Assembly: GCA_004123355.1 (NCBI GenBank)
Contig: SCHM01000004.1
Span: 1,922,001-1,986,000, forward strand
From: Amphirosellinia nigrospora
Taxonomy: Eukaryota > Ascomycota > Sordariomycetes > Xylariales > Xylariaceae
Length of the DNA: 64,000 nt
Direction of reading: 5' to 3'
Shown: positions 1-12,073 of the stretch, in pieces
Layout: each line of letters opens with the position of its first letter
How positions within the stretch are numbered: position 1 is the stretch's first letter
The notes under the pieces: model-generated
What the model saw: only the letters and a program-made list of their open reading frames with translations
Databases searched by the model: none
What the model was told of the DNA's origin: nothing
Made by a program: the position numbers and the translations under genes

Positions 1-775
1 AGGATGCCCCGGGCGGTAGTGATTATTTCTGATACCTTAGATAGCAGATAGTTTTTAAGTCGCTCGGCAGCTCATCTATAGCTGGCGCCCTTCCTTGCCT
101 AATGATTGGCTTCTCCTGTAGTTGCTGTACGTGTCGTATTGACGGAAGAGTCTCAGCGCTACCCATGTAATTCCTGGGGCCGATTCTTAAACCGTGCGTG
201 CTTATGTTTGTTCTCAGATACTTCATAACTGGTATCATATATAAAATATTTCAAAAGTAATCAATCACTATGAATTTATCCCTCTACTTATCTCTCGAAG
301 TATTAACGTATAAATCTATTTAGCATTAATATAACTATTGAAATTCATAGGCAATCTATAGGCGGTATACTCGTAGTAGGTATTTAGGTATTATAGGGGG
401 AATATCTTACCCTATAAATCGCTAATATAAATTAGTATTCAAATTCACTCACATCATAACCATCTAAAACAAAATATTGCCTCATCCTCATCTCATAGCA
501 GTAGCACAAATAATCTAGTTGGTTTCTACAATTGAATCTTGCTCGGAGTTAGGCGCAGCCTATACGACACCTAAAAAGGCATCTCGGAGCTATCATTCCG
601 CATTCTACTGTGAACTGGGAGATAACAACAACCAATTCTCCGAAGCTGCATTTAAAACATGCATTCAGAGCCGCAAGTAGAATGGCTATACACAATTAGT
701 TCAACGCCACCGCATCATCTAGTCAACTGCCTACTGCAAGTCGGCAATTGAGATAATGAGCCTAACCGGATCGCG
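1..775. other. Left-edge region without a recognised gene
   Basis: No recognisable gene. A 71-codon open frame on the minus strand (238 to 23) has no family features that I recognise. Bases 240-480 are noticeably AT-rich. The final ~150 bases before the ATG at 776 presumably hold the promoter and 5' leader of the O-fucosyltransferase-like gene, but no specific element could be identified. Confidence 0.4.
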
Positions 776-2207
776 ATGGCAGCTCAGCGCCCCGGTACAC
801 GTCGTGTCGCGCTGCTCGCCATAAGCGGAGCGACTCTGCTCATGATCTGGTATACTCGGGTGTTCAGCGCTTCATCCCAGTTCTCCAAGTCTACTGCTAT
901 AGACGCCGGCATTCACACTCCGGCGTCGCTCCCTGGCAACACCCCACAAGTAGACCTCTCATCCGCCCGGGCGCCTTTCATCTCCTGGCCGCTACAACGC
1001 CTGTGTACGGAGCAAGTAGAGTCGGAGTCCCTCGTCCCCGGCCTCGTATTCCTATGCGACAACAACAGCGGCGGGCCGGGGAACATACGGAACTACATCC
1101 TGACATGTGTGCGGTACGCCATCGAGGCCGGCGCGACGGGGCTACAGATCCCACGGATCCGCACGCGGTCGACGAATGACAAGGCGAATCTGTTCAAGGA
1201 GTACCAGCCGTTCGGGTACATGTTCTCGGAGGCGCATTTCCGTGCTGCCATGGAGGAGGCGTGTCCGCACATCTCGCTCTTCCCCAGCGAGGCGGCACTG
1301 GACGCCATCCCGGGCGTGGCGGCCAAGGCGGCCCGGGAGAAGCTCCCGCCCGAGCGCATGGTGCGGCGGATCACGCCGAAGGAATTCGGCGGCTCGCGGC
1401 CGGCTGCGATCCCGGGATGTGAACAGACACACGGACCGGTTCGGGGATGCTTTTCGGCAGTGGGTGCGCGACACCGTGGCGGACCTGGCTCTCCGACCGC
1501 CGGCTGGGGATCCATGCTGTCCGGCTGTCGTGGGGCGTGCTCTGGGACTGGCAGATTTTTCGCGATGGGTCAGAGCTCGCAGCTACTTTCGGTGGGCTCC
1601 TGAGGATCCGGAGGATATACTCGAGCTCGCTGATCGCGTAGTGCGGTCGGCGAGGGAGCTTGCCGCGTCGGGAGCGCAGGGTGGGGACGGCGTGTCTGCG
1701 AGAACTACGCGTGAGGGCCGGTTCTTGGGTATTCATCTTCGGACAGAAGAGGACGCGCTCTCCCAGTGGCCGACTTACGAGAACCAAAGCAGAGGCTATT
1801 TCCAAAAGGCAGAGAAGCAAGGGTTCAGGGGCGGGGTGTCGTATCTCGCATCGGGGAGCGAGAAGGAGACACGAAGATTTGGCGAAGACGCGCGAATACA
1901 CTTAAACCTAAACGTCAAGTCCAAGTATGATTTGGTACAGGGTCGAGAGTTGGAGAAGTTAAAATCATTAAGCTGGGACCAGCAGGCACTCGTGGATTTT
2001 GCAGTCCTACTAGAATCTGACTATTTTATGGGCGTCAGTCCTAGTAGCTTTAGCATCAATGTGGCACTGAAAAGACATCTCCAAGAAGAAGGTTTGCAGG
2101 TGCGTCCGTGGAAGGTTGGTGCTAGCGACAAGAGAAGTTGGTTGGTCGGACAATACTTCTCGTACTGGGATGATTGGATTTTCATGTTTGACGGGATGTG
2201 GCCTTAA
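776..2207 (+). CDS. O-fucosyltransferase-like type II membrane protein (frame-broken)
   Basis: Probable Golgi/ER glycosyltransferase-like protein of the fungal GDP-fucose O-fucosyltransferase-like group. The N-terminus shows a short basic tail (RRVALLA) and one hydrophobic segment around residues 11-28, which is a type II signal anchor. The lumenal part has a 'PGNIRN' motif near residue 102, an 'FLGIHLRTEED' stretch resembling the nucleotide-sugar binding region, and a C-terminal 'SDYFMGVSPSSFSINVAL' segment typical of the fold. The protein is only continuous if three single-base breaks are bridged: one extra base near 1413 (CCCGGG run), one extra base near 1485-1500, and one missing base near 1609. 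The middle segment 'VRLSWGVLWDWQIFRDG' lies in a third frame. After these corrections the length is about 476 residues. The substrate is unknown. It is either a decaying gene or, given the same pattern in essential neighbours, an assembly artefact. The family call is moderately confident. Confidence 0.6.
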
Positions 2208-2433
2208 GTGAAAAAAAAGTAGGCAAAGGGTCATAACGACGACCTACTGTATTTATATTTTGACGACACCGGCAACTATGTATATAAAAGTTCCGACAGG
2301 TTTCATAACAAAGGGGCTCAGCCGCGTCACCGAGGATGACAACTTCGTTTAGAAGTCTAGAATTAGCAACAATTTATTCTTATGAAGAGTATCCGATATC
2401 GATATATACAAGTCGTCTGTACTAGGAGGTTCG

Positions 2434-5217
2434 TTACACGTTATCATCTCCACTCTCTCGCCACACGTGCGTATCTCCTAGACTAAATGAGCTCGACGTG
2501 CTCACTGGGGCGTTGTGATGTTCGGGCGTGGTGGCACCGTGATCTTCATGATGGCTAGGGGTGTGGGCGCCGGAGTATTGTTCCGGAGATAGAGGTGGTG
2601 GCGGATCTTGATAAATCCAAGGTTGCTCTAATGGAGTAATCAGGGAAGGATTAATATATGATAACCCTTTCTCTCTGTCTTCGTCAATTGTGCTCATCCG
2701 TCTGGCAAGTCGCATTTGTTCTTCCTCATCCTGGTCAGGATTACTCTGCGTCCCAGGGTCCGTGTCGCGTTTGATACTACGCAGAGCAATGAATTTGGTG
2801 AGGGGAATAAATTGCCTATTGAAATAATAGTTATACCACAGCGTGAGAACTACCAAAGGAGCAACGAGCACCGCTTCTGAGAACGCTTGGCGCAGCACTA
2901 GAATGGCAAGCATAACAACTTGGAATGATATTAGACCAAGAATAATGCGCCGACAAATTATAGGCCAAGCTCCACCTGTGGCATGCTGCGGTTGGTCCAT
3001 GGAGTAGAGCAGCTGGTACTTATAAACGAAATACCCTAGACCAAAGTAACAAACGCCTAAGAGCAATACCAGCGCAGATCCTGGAGGACGCTGTAGACAA
3101 GACAGAGGATAAATATGAGCAACGCGGTAGGTAGGTAAAATCCATAATTGAACAGATTTGGTTGGACAAGCTCAGCGAAGTCACGGGGGGTTTTGGCCCC
3201 CATGCGATAGAACGGGTATAATGAAACACTACCGAACTGGAGAAGCTTGAATGGGAATAGTCCAAACCCTTGAAGCATGATAAAATTCAAGTAGAAATTG
3301 CTGAGGCTTTGAATGGACTGGGCAATTTTAGAAGCGATGTGATTTGTGTCGCTTAGCGAGTCCTTGATAATTTGCCAGAAGTCTGCTAGGGCGGCAGAGC
3401 CAGAAACCGCATAAACAACGAAAATGTTGAAGAATACGAAGAAGAAATTCTTGGATATGACTGACAGCTCAACGTCACCCTGTGATATGAACCCTTGGAT
3501 ATTCGAAAGATAATCGTATAGGTAAGGCACTAACACGTTGAGCAACGATACCACCAGTGTCGGCAACCCAGTCCGAACAAGAGCCTTCGTGATTTCGTGT
3601 TCATCAAGCGAGTCAGCTAGCCCCGGCGCGATTCGTTTAATGGTGCAAATGCTAAGAAAGTTGGGCCAAAAAGGCGACCGGAAAGAACCAGAGGATCGTC
3701 AAAGTAGTAATAAAAATCGTGACCACGGCGGATCGGAGGCGTCTTCGATACCGGGGAGTGTACATGTTTCTCCATATTACATCATATGGGGACGGCGCTG
3801 GCTTTATTAGGAGTTGCCCAGGTCGAGGGTCCACTGTAGCTTGAATGGCCATTTGACATGCGGCAATGGAATTCATAGTCACAAACGCGGTGTCCGTGGG
3901 TGCGTAGTTCTTCTTTCTCGCATCTCGGACTTTCTCATCGAGTCTCCGAAGCTGCTCTTCGTAATAATCTAGCGCACTATCGAGATTGAAGGGTCAGTGA
4001 TTGCAAGAATAACAGAAAGTCATCACATAGCTTTAAGACGTGCAAGATACAAAGGGTCCCAATGAAATCGTGTGAGAATGTATGATGCCGGATGACCTAC
4101 TCGATCTTACGGTTTCGCATTTTAAGAAAACCGAAGCGTAGACGAATTTTGGGACGTTCCCCTTCGCTTATTAAACCGCGGAGACTGTTGCCAGAAAGGA
4201 GTCGGCCATTCTCGTCTGCGTGTTCCTCGTGGTCGTTTAGCTGCTCATCTCCGCCGTTTCCGACATAGCTGCGGAGAACTGCCCGTGGTACCATCGCTTT
4301 TTGTGATCTGTAAGCGTTCCAGGCCTCCTCAAGCTGGTGGAGAGCATTTCGTCGCTGAACCATAAGCCCATCGATTTCCTCCCAACGCCGGCACATGTTT
4401 ACAGCACGAACGTGTCCGATCTCCAGATTCTCTACAAACTCCTTGATCTTCTCTTCAGTTCTAAGATCCTTCGGGATCCCAGTCAATCTGAAAGTTCGGT
4501 CGGTAACTGTAGACTGAGTACCAAGGTAGTCCTGCCTGATTTTAACTACCTTGAATGTTTCTGAATTCATGTAATACAAGGTGAGGAGGGAAAAGAACCA
4601 TGTGAAGACAAGATACGACCAAAGATAGCTCCAGCTTTTATCGTCATGTCGGCCCTTGTCTTTCATGATATCAATGTCTGACTTATTGGAAATCGGACCG
4701 GTGGGATCGAAGGCTTTGTGGATAGGCCACAATACGGTGGCAGAGAAGAACAGCATTGTCGCAAAAAGGCGGAGGGACATCTTGAAGAACGACAGGAACT
4801 AGACAGAGGTCACATCATTAGCATCTTCTCTTCGAGAGTGATATTGTGGATTTAGATGCGTACCACAAAGGCGTCCAGGCCAGCCGAGGCCAAGACCTGC
4901 TCCTCGGTTACTCTATACAGGGCTGGTATCCATCCTAGAAAGCTGTCGGGAAGAACTGGGAGTGCGATTTCGGGGTTGTGGTGCCGCTTTCTTGCGGCGT
5001 AGAGTGATTTCCATCGAGGGCGAAGAATCTAATTAGGGCGGTGAAGGTGAGCGTAACGCAACGTATAAACCAGAGATCGTCTGAGGCTTACACAAAATGC
5101 GATGAAAGCTGAGATGCCTAACGCAGATGAAAGCACCAGCTGCACGAAGATGTCCTTGCTGCCAGGAGCGATGGCGGTCTCGCCTTTGCACTCATCGTCC
5201 GGCCCGTCGTCGAACAT
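2434..5217 (-). CDS. CSC1/OSCA-type (DUF221) calcium-permeable osmosensitive channel
   Basis: Multipass membrane protein of the CSC1/OSCA/TMEM63 family, which forms mechanically or osmotically gated cation channels in plasma or endomembranes. The N-terminal helix 'FVQLVLSSALGISAFIAFC' is followed by 'RPRWKSLYAARKR' and 'GLDAFVFLSFFKMSLRLFA', all typical of the RSN1/DUF221 N-terminal domain. A cytosolic domain with 'VNMCRRWEEIDGLM' follows, then the pore-forming helices and the 'GYFVYKYQLLY' hallmark near the end, with an acidic, proline-rich tail. Three introns are supported by GT/AG ends: 5091-5029, 4863-4799 and 4100-3977. The ATG at 5217 is preferred; 5223 is also possible. Two frame breaks remain: one extra base near 3655-3662 and one missing base near 3080. 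They compensate each other. The corrected length is about 843 residues, normal for the fungal family. Ion selectivity cannot be read from sequence. Confidence 0.82.
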
Positions 5218-5820
5218 AGTCATGAGGAGGTCCAGCCTACCATATGTGAGCTTTCTAAGCATCCATGAAAGATAGACAAAAAGAGCCAAAGGGCTTTAGG
5301 AAGTCATAGTTGAGCGAAGAGCTAACTGTATAAGGTTGTATCTACGCTTTCGCCTTGTGTGTCTCAGTGGATTGTCTCACTAAACAGAGAGAAGCTGTAC
5401 CCAGTGGGACATCACTGATCGTATTGACGTAATCCCCGTTCGTACATCGTTCCTGCATACGCCACATCTTATCCACCTGGAAGCTGTATTTAGGTACCTA
5501 TGTACCTGGCTGGAAGCCGTCATGGTGGAGTAATTGTGGCTGTTATGGTGCTGTACCCATGTCGCTCCATTCGGATGCGTAGGTCTGTGCGTTTCACTTA
5601 ACGCGTCCCCCTAAAACTTTGGCGACGCGTCTAAGGTTACTGCTATACTAAGCCGGGGGTGCTTGCATTAGCGTACCGAAGACCTGGAGAGCTCCATTGT
5701 GAGGTCACTTGTGAACCCTTTTTAGCACTCCATTAACTCTTCCTAAAACATGGTATTCTCTTTTATGTGAATTGCCCGAGAAACACCTCGTTCGAAAAAA
5801 AACCTGTCGTTTCCTCAGCT
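5218..5820. promoter_or_regulatory. Divergent intergenic region between the CSC1-like gene and MSH3
   Basis: About 600 bases between two divergent starts, presumably holding both promoters and leaders. It includes a 'TAGGTACCTATGTACC' stretch near 5490, one of the dispersed TACCTA-type motifs of this window, and an 'ACGCGTC' repeated twice (near 5599 and 5625). 'ACGCGT' is the core of the MBF (MCB) site known in yeasts for G1/S control of DNA replication and repair genes, so regulation of MSH3 by it is plausible but is inference. Confidence 0.4.
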
Positions 5821-8800
5821 ATGGCTGGCCCTGCCAAGAAGAAACAGCAATCACTCACTAGCTTCTTCACGCCGAAGACCGTGAATACCACCCAAAGCCA
5901 GCCCCAGGGACCGGCCTCACCTGAGATCCATACTGAGGATTCCCATTCCCCGGAACCCACCAGGAAGCGGCCGCTCGGGGAAGACGCCGACAATGGCAAC
6001 ACGACGCCCATCCGGAAGAAGTCCAAGAACAATCTTGTAGAGAAGCAAATCACAACCCGTCCGAAATCACCCGCCAAGAGCCCACTCATCACTTCAAGTC
6101 TTAACCAGCCGCACGCCCGTACGGAACGCTACCTTTACGATGGGTCGAGTCCCCGCGACGGCGCGTCTGCAGTGGTGCCCGGAGACGAACAACAGCAAGA
6201 TGACGCACAGGAGAAGAAGAGGAAGGAAGCACTGCATCGCAAGTTCGTGCAGAAGCTTGGCCGGCCCGACAGCATGGCACTGATGAAGCGACGCAACCAC
6301 CAGATCGATGACGAGACCCAAGCCCTCAACAACGAAGACGGCGAAGACGAAGAAGAGGAGGAGACACCACAGCCTGCCAAGGCCAAGAAGAAGGGCGCCA
6401 AGACTGGCAAGCTCACGCCTATGGAAATCCAATTCCTCGACATCAAGAGGAAGCATATGGATACGCTCCTGATTGTCGAGGTTGGTTACAAATTCAAGTT
6501 CTTTGGAGAAGATGCTCGAACTGCTGCAAAGGAGCTCAGCATCGTGTGTATTCCGGGCAAGTTTCGATATGACGAGCACCCATCAGAAGCTCATCTCGAC
6601 CGGTTCGCCTCCGCTAGCATTCCTGTCCATCGACTTCCCGTGCATGCGAAACGACTGGTGGCGGCCGGCCACAAAGTCGGTGTCGTGCGTCAGGTCGAGA
6701 CTGCGGCGCTGAAGAAAGTGGGAGACAACAGGAATGCTCCCTTCACGAGAAAACTCACGAATGTCTACACGAAGGGCACATACATCGATGAAGTGGGGGA
6801 ACTCGATCACTCCGACGCCAGTACCTCCGCTGGCGGCTATCTTCTCTGCATTACGGAGACAGCCGCTAAGGGATGGGGCACTGATGAAAAGGTCGATGTA
6901 GGGATTATCGCCGTTCAGCCTGCTACGGGCGACATTATCTATGATAACTTTGAAGATGGCTTCATGAGAAGCGATATCGAGACGAGACTTTTACACATCT
7001 CACCTTGCGAATTTCTCATCGTCGGCGAGCTATCCAAGGCGACAGAAAAACTCGTGCAACACCTATCCGGCAGTTCCACAAACGTCTTCGGCGACAGAAG
7101 TCGAGTAGAACGAGTTAGCAAGTCGAAGACGATAGCCGCTGAAGCGTATTCCCATGTCACCCAATTCTATTCCAACAAACTGAAAGAGAACGCAGGGAAC
7201 GACCAAGCCAGTGCGCTCTTAGATAAGGTGCTGAAACTCCCCGAAGCTGTTACTATATGTCTTTCTTCGATGATCAACCACCTGAAAGAGTACGGCCTTG
7301 AGCACATATTTGACTTGACCAAGTATTTCCAGTCATTCAGTGCTCGGCAACACATGCTAGTCAACGGCACCACCCTAGAGAGCTTGGAGGTATATCGCAA
7401 CGCGACCGACCACACAGAGAAGGGCAGTCTTTTCTGGGCTCTCGACAAGACCTTGACTCGATTCGGCCGACGACTGCTTCGCAAGTGGGTTGGCCGTCCA
7501 CTGCTCGACAAAGAGAGTCTTGAAGAGCGTGTTGCAGCCGTTGAAGAACTGCATGATAACGCTTCGACAGCCAAGGTCGATCAATTGGAGCATATCCTGA
7601 AGAACACTAAGACCGACCTTGAGCGTAGCCTTATTCGCATTTACTATGGGAAGTGCACCCGCCCAGAGCTGCTAGCAGTACTTCAAACTTTACAGAGGAT
7701 TGCCTCCGAGTTTGCTCGTGTTCAAGACTCCTCTGATACCGGTTTCAAGTCGGCAGCCTTAAGCAACGCCATCACATCTTTACCGCTTATACTCCCTACA
7801 GTTCTCTCCTATCTTGAACGTATCAACGCAGAAGCCGCCCGGGCGAATGACAAATACGCATTCTTCCGAGAGACAGAGGAGACCGAGGCCATCACTGACC
7901 ACAAGCTCGGGATCGCCTCAGTGGAGCAAGAACTAGACGCCCACAGAAAAGTGGCCGCATCAAAGCTCAACAAGAAATCGCCCGTATCATACGTAACGGT
8001 AGCGGGCATCGAATACCTTGTCGAAGTATCTAATTCTGACCTCAAACATGTCCCGGCATCATGGATTAAAATCAGTGGGACCAAGAAGCTCTCGCGCTTC
8101 CACACTCCCGAGGTTGTGCGCCTCATATCAGAGCGGGACCAGCACAAGGAGGCCCTCTCCGCAGCCTGCGACGTGGCGTTCTCATCACTGCTCCAGTCCA
8201 TAGCCTCAGACTACCAACCCCTCCGCGACGCCATATCCTCCCTCGCAACCCTAGACTGTTTGCTCTCGCTCTCCAAAGTTGCCGCGCTACCAGGCTACAC
8301 AAAGCCCCAATTCCTACCCCCGGACACGCCGCCGACCATCTCCATAACCTCTGGTAGACATCCCATCGCCGAGCAAACCCTCGCCACGTCGTACATTCCC
8401 TTCAGCACCACCCTCACCTCTCCAGCCCCTTTGGCACACCTAATAACCGGACCCAACATGGGCGGGAAATCTTCCTTCGTGCGTGCCGTCGCGCTCCTTG
8501 TTCTCCTTGCGCAGATCGGCTCCTTCGTACCAGCCGACTCGTTCACACTGACACTAGCGGACGCAATCCACACCCGCATGGGCGCCCGTGATAACTTGTT
8601 CCGGGGAGAGAGCACCTTCATGGTGGAGGTCTCCGAGACGGCGCGGATACTACGCTCTGCGACACCGCGGTCTCTCGTGATACTCGACGAGTTGGGACGC
8701 GGAACGAGCACACACGATGGGGCAGCCATTGCGCAGGCGGTTCTACAGCATGTTGTTGAGGACACACGATGTCTGACGTTATTTATAACACATTATCAGA

Positions 8801-9207
8801 GCCTCGCTCGTGTCGCTGAAGGGCTCGCAGGGAAGTGCACAAATGTGCATATGCGGTTCACAGCTACGAAAAAGGGCTGCAACAGTGGTGACGATAGTAG
8901 TATGATTAAACCACGAGGCGAGGGCCTTGTTAGAGAACCCGGAAGTGAGTCCTCCGAAGGTGACGAAGAGATCACCTTTCTCTATGAGGTTGGCGAGGGC
9001 GTGGCTCACAGGTCCTATGGTCTCAATGTTGCACGACTGGCACGCATCCCACGTAGAGTCCTCGACGTAGCAGCTAAGAAGTCACGGGAGCTAGAAGACG
9101 ACATAAAAAAACGGAGATTAGGCGGCGCAGCGAGGCTCTTGGCAGACGTCCTGGGCAATGAATCGGAACAACTTGACCACCTCGTGTCAAGCGTTGAGCA
9201 GTTGTAA
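5821..9207 (+). CDS. MSH3: DNA mismatch repair protein MSH3
   Basis: MutS-family ATPase that pairs with MSH2 to form MutS-beta, which recognises insertion/deletion loops in nuclear DNA. A single uninterrupted exon of about 1,128 codons is used from the ATG at 5821; an in-frame ATG at 5767 would add 18 residues. The 5821 start places a textbook PCNA-binding box (QQSLTSFF) at residues 9-16. A disordered, charged region follows, then the mismatch-binding domain beginning near residue 205 ('[24 protein letters not shown]' region), whose wording favours MSH3 over MSH6. The Walker A motif GPNMGGKSS is at residues 877-885 and the Walker B motif '[15 protein letters not shown]' has its acidic pair at 956-957. 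The C-terminal helix-turn-helix region carries an acidic low-complexity insertion ('ESSEGDEE'). There are no frame breaks, in contrast to most neighbours. The gene is divergent from the CSC1-like channel gene. Confidence 0.95.
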   Translation: MAGPAKKKQQSLTSFFTPKTVNTTQSQPQGPASPEIHTEDSHSPEPTRKRPLGEDADNGNTTPIRKKSKNNLVEKQITTRPKSPAKSPLITSSLNQPHARTERYLYDGSSPRDGASAVVPGDEQQQDDAQEKKRKEALHRKFVQKLGRPDSMALMKRRNHQIDDETQALNNEDGEDEEEEETPQPAKAKKKGAKTGKLTPMEIQFLDIKRKHMDTLLIVEVGYKFKFFGEDARTAAKELSIVCIPGKFRYDEHPSEAHLDRFASASIPVHRLPVHAKRLVAAGHKVGVVRQVETAALKKVGDNRNAPFTRKLTNVYTKGTYIDEVGELDHSDASTSAGGYLLCITETAAKGWGTDEKVDVGIIAVQPATGDIIYDNFEDGFMRSDIETRLLHISPCEFLIVGELSKATEKLVQHLSGSSTNVFGDRSRVERVSKSKTIAAEAYSHVTQFYSNKLKENAGNDQASALLDKVLKLPEAVTICLSSMINHLKEYGLEHIFDLTKYFQSFSARQHMLVNGTTLESLEVYRNATDHTEKGSLFWALDKTLTRFGRRLLRKWVGRPLLDKESLEERVAAVEELHDNASTAKVDQLEHILKNTKTDLERSLIRIYYGKCTRPELLAVLQTLQRIASEFARVQDSSDTGFKSAALSNAITSLPLILPTVLSYLERINAEAARANDKYAFFRETEETEAITDHKLGIASVEQELDAHRKVAASKLNKKSPVSYVTVAGIEYLVEVSNSDLKHVPASWIKISGTKKLSRFHTPEVVRLISERDQHKEALSAACDVAFSSLLQSIASDYQPLRDAISSLATLDCLLSLSKVAALPGYTKPQFLPPDTPPTISITSGRHPIAEQTLATSYIPFSTTLTSPAPLAHLITGPNMGGKSSFVRAVALLVLLAQIGSFVPADSFTLTLADAIHTRMGARDNLFRGESTFMVEVSETARILRSATPRSLVILDELGRGTSTHDGAAIAQAVLQHVVEDTRCLTLFITHYQSLARVAEGLAGKCTNVHMRFTATKKGCNSGDDSSMIKPRGEGLVREPGSESSEGDEEITFLYEVGEGVAHRSYGLNVARLARIPRRVLDVAAKKSRELEDDIKKRRLGGAARLLADVLGNESEQLDHLVSSVEQL

Positions 9208-10136
9208 CACTGGGACCTGTACAGCTCTGCATGTTTCGCCTATTATGGAGGTGTCCTGTGTACGAATTCAATTGGAATTTAGGTCTTTGCCTGTGAGCTG
9301 AGTAATATCTAAGTGTAGTAGTATACATGCCAGAGTGTGTGTGGATTCCATAAGATCATATTTCCGACCACACGTGAGAATCCCTAAGATAGAGGAACGT
9401 AGGATTAGGAGATCCGGTCCCCGTAACCTTTAGATTGATAAACGAAAAGAACTGGAAAAAACAAAACAAAAAAACGTAGTTCCATACTGTCTCGTAGGGT
9501 GAGACACGGCAAAGCTCTTGATGGTTCTTGAGCAGAAGTGGGAAGGGCACTCCAAAGTCTGTTGCTAAGACAGCTGGTGCTCGTCGTTCGGATAGCCCCA
9601 GCGCTCTCTGAGAAACCCTATACGGTTAACATGAGAGGGGAGCCTGTGGAACTGGTATGATGGCTCTTGTAAAGCCTTCCGAAGACAACGAACAACCTAC
9701 CAGAATTCCACTCCAGAGTATACCTTAGCTGGTTGATGTTGTCAAGGGTTGCCATGTCCTACGAAAGCACGGCCAACATGTTCCTCAACAATTACCAAGA
9801 CGATGTAAACTAAAGTGCCCGACACCACCGCCCCGTCTAGTAACCGTCAAATAGGCGAAGACTCTGATTGGTGACTATCACGAAGCGCATAGATATAGCG
9901 GAGAAGCCGTCCGATTAAGCAATGAATTCGTGGAATCATGCTAAATCATGAGCATCCGTAAGAGTGCCTTAGAATATAGGGCAAGATAGAACAATGCAGC
10001 GGGCCTGTTGGTTGGTTGGAACTTGTCGTCCTAATTATTGTGGCCCACAGGTACTCATGAAAGTGTAAGGGGAGTAGATATGAAATTGGTGGCCCATACC
10101 AGAGCTACGCAGAAGGACCATAGGAAAACGATGATT
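9208..10136. other. Intergenic region between convergent MSH3 and the C2H2 gene
   Basis: About 930 bases between two convergent 3' ends. No open frame resembling a protein family and no tRNA or repeat was recognised; presumably 3' untranslated and terminator sequence. Confidence 0.4.
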
Positions 10137-12073
10137 TTACATTGGATAATCTTCACCGCCAGCTTGACCCGGATGATATGGGTTACCCGTCATACTAGGT
10201 ATGTGAGCTGAATCGTAAGTCGCACTGTTGTTAATGGGGTTGAAGCCTGAGGGTTTGTTGATTTCGGCTCGCCATCATAGGCGCGTAAAGGCGGTATCCG
10301 AATTCATCTCGGGGTTGCGGGCAGAGTGGTTGTAGTTACTGGCTTCGATGGAGTCGCCTGAGGGGTGAAGGTAAGGATTGAATGAGGAAGGTGATTTGAT
10401 AAGGAGATGACTGTTCTCCTTTCCAGAGTATCGTGGTGGGGATTTTTTGTTGAAGTTGGGAGTTGGTGAGGCAAAGGGAGCGTTGGGGTTCCCTGGTCGC
10501 AGCGCGAGGCCCGGAAGGCGTTCATGCCTAGGAGCTGCAAGTTAGCTCCCCGCTCATTGTATCTGACCAGTTAGACTCACTGCTGTCGTCGTAATGGTCT
10601 TGCAACGGGGGTGTGGACGTGGGTTCGGAAACCTGCCACAGAGTCATCAGACACTGTCCAGTGAGTCCATGGTAGATCTGCGAACCTTGGTCATCGTCCA
10701 GCTCATCATCACAGTCCTGAGAGCTCACAGCAGGATGGATCCCGTGGCTATGAATTGGTAGGACCTCCTGTCGGGTAGAAGATCGAGTGATTCTTCTTGC
10801 AGGCATAGTCGCCCGCGCAATGGTCAAGGAGGGAGACCCCGAGGTTTTCGGGTAGACGAGCGGAGAGCACGCGTTCTACCCGTTTGCTGTGCCTGTTGAC
10901 GGGATCTAGTATTGGCGCGACGCCCTGAGGATGTATGGAAGGCTTCGCTTTGGTTCGGCGTTTGGTTCGAGTTTCGTTGATAGCAGTATCATTCTCGTCC
11001 TACTATGGGTTAGTGTAAAAGGGCAGTGACAAGTCAATAATACTGAACTCACACCACTGCCATCAATCGACGGTTCGTCGTAAACGTCTCGTGTTCGTTG
11101 GTACTGAAGGTTAATGTCCAGAACTTCCTCTGTTCTAGTCACCAACCGTGAGTTTGCTTCTAGTTTCAAGAGTACTGCGGGGTCTTTCTTCTGATTTCTC
11201 ATCCGTCTGTCTTTTGCCGTCGCCGAGTCAAACCCAGCCATTCCCGGATAGACGACACCTTTGAGTATCAATGCGCCTGTATCGTCCTCAATGGTCTCCG
11301 GCGTGCCTTCGAGCGCAGAAGGACTATACAATTCCGAGGCTTCATACTTAGACGAGTCATCTTCTTCCTCTAGATAGTCTGGAATTGACTAATGGCGCGA
11401 TTGCGGTGCTGGCCTGGGCCATTTGGAAAGGGTGAGCCAGAATGCCATGGGAATGGCACATTGGGTGTGGGGTCATGATACTCAAGACTATTCTGGGTTT
11501 CTTCGTCGTCTGTTTCAAATTTGACGAGGTCGTCTTCGTTGAGTGCGTCCATTCCATCATCTTGGTACCGGCTTTGCGCTTTCTGCGTTTTAATCGGTTC
11601 AGTAAAAGCCAAGTAGCCAAGATTAGAAGGTGTATTTGAGGAGCTCACGCTATTGCCTCGACCCGGCGGTTAGAGCGGCCACCGCGGTTGCTCTGTCGTG
11701 AAACCGCTCTATTTTCCCCTCCAACCCCTGATGAAGTTTGGTTACGACGTTGATTGTTATCTCTTTGTTCCCTTGCGTTCTTTCGAGCCCGGAGTAACGA
11801 GCTGATCTCGTTATCTTTGTACCAGTTATCAAATTGGTTGAGGGAGTAATCCGCACTTTCATCAACCTCACGGGAAAGGTTTAACTGGAACATGTTGTGT
11901 AAATGACCTTTAGAGCTTATGTGAGTCAGCAAGTGCGAGAGGTCTGAGAAGTGTGAGTTCTTCGGGCATACGAAGCAGACGAGGGGAATCAGGTCTGCTC
12001 TTGATGGGATAGATTGGTCTTGAGCACTTTGGGTGTGGCCTTGCGGTTGGTAGCTTGAGGTCATATTGGTCAT
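10137..12073 (-). CDS. Conserved fungal protein with an N-terminal C2H2-type zinc finger, function unknown
   Basis: Uncharacterised protein with a single N-terminal zinc-finger-like motif, 'CFVCPKNSHFSDLSHLLTH' (Cys-x2-Cys, then His-x3-His or His-x4-His), followed by 'SSKGHLHNMFQL', as in nucleic-acid-binding fingers. Downstream are a helical segment, an Arg/Asn/Gln-rich stretch, an acidic section, a 'GVVYPGMAGFDSAT' block, a basic 'KRRTKAKPSIHP' block, and a C-terminal half rich in Asn, Pro and Ser. I recall the overall order from conserved hypothetical fungal proteins, but no role is known to me. One intron is well supported (donor near 11027, acceptor near 10980). Several frame changes occur without good splice sites, near 11650, 11388, 10810, 10542, 10285 and 10245; these look like single-base indels. 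The C-terminal boundary at 10137 depends on bridging them. The start at 12073 is the first ATG ahead of the finger. Confidence 0.5.

Noticed and set aside
23-238. Partial gene on the minus strand at the left edge
   Set aside because: Only 71 codons, no family resemblance, and no splice context to link it to anything.
3650-3700. Very short intron to explain the frame change in the CSC1-like gene
   Set aside because: A GT...CTTAG pair exists but gives only about 31 bases, too short for a fungal intron, so an indel is preferred.
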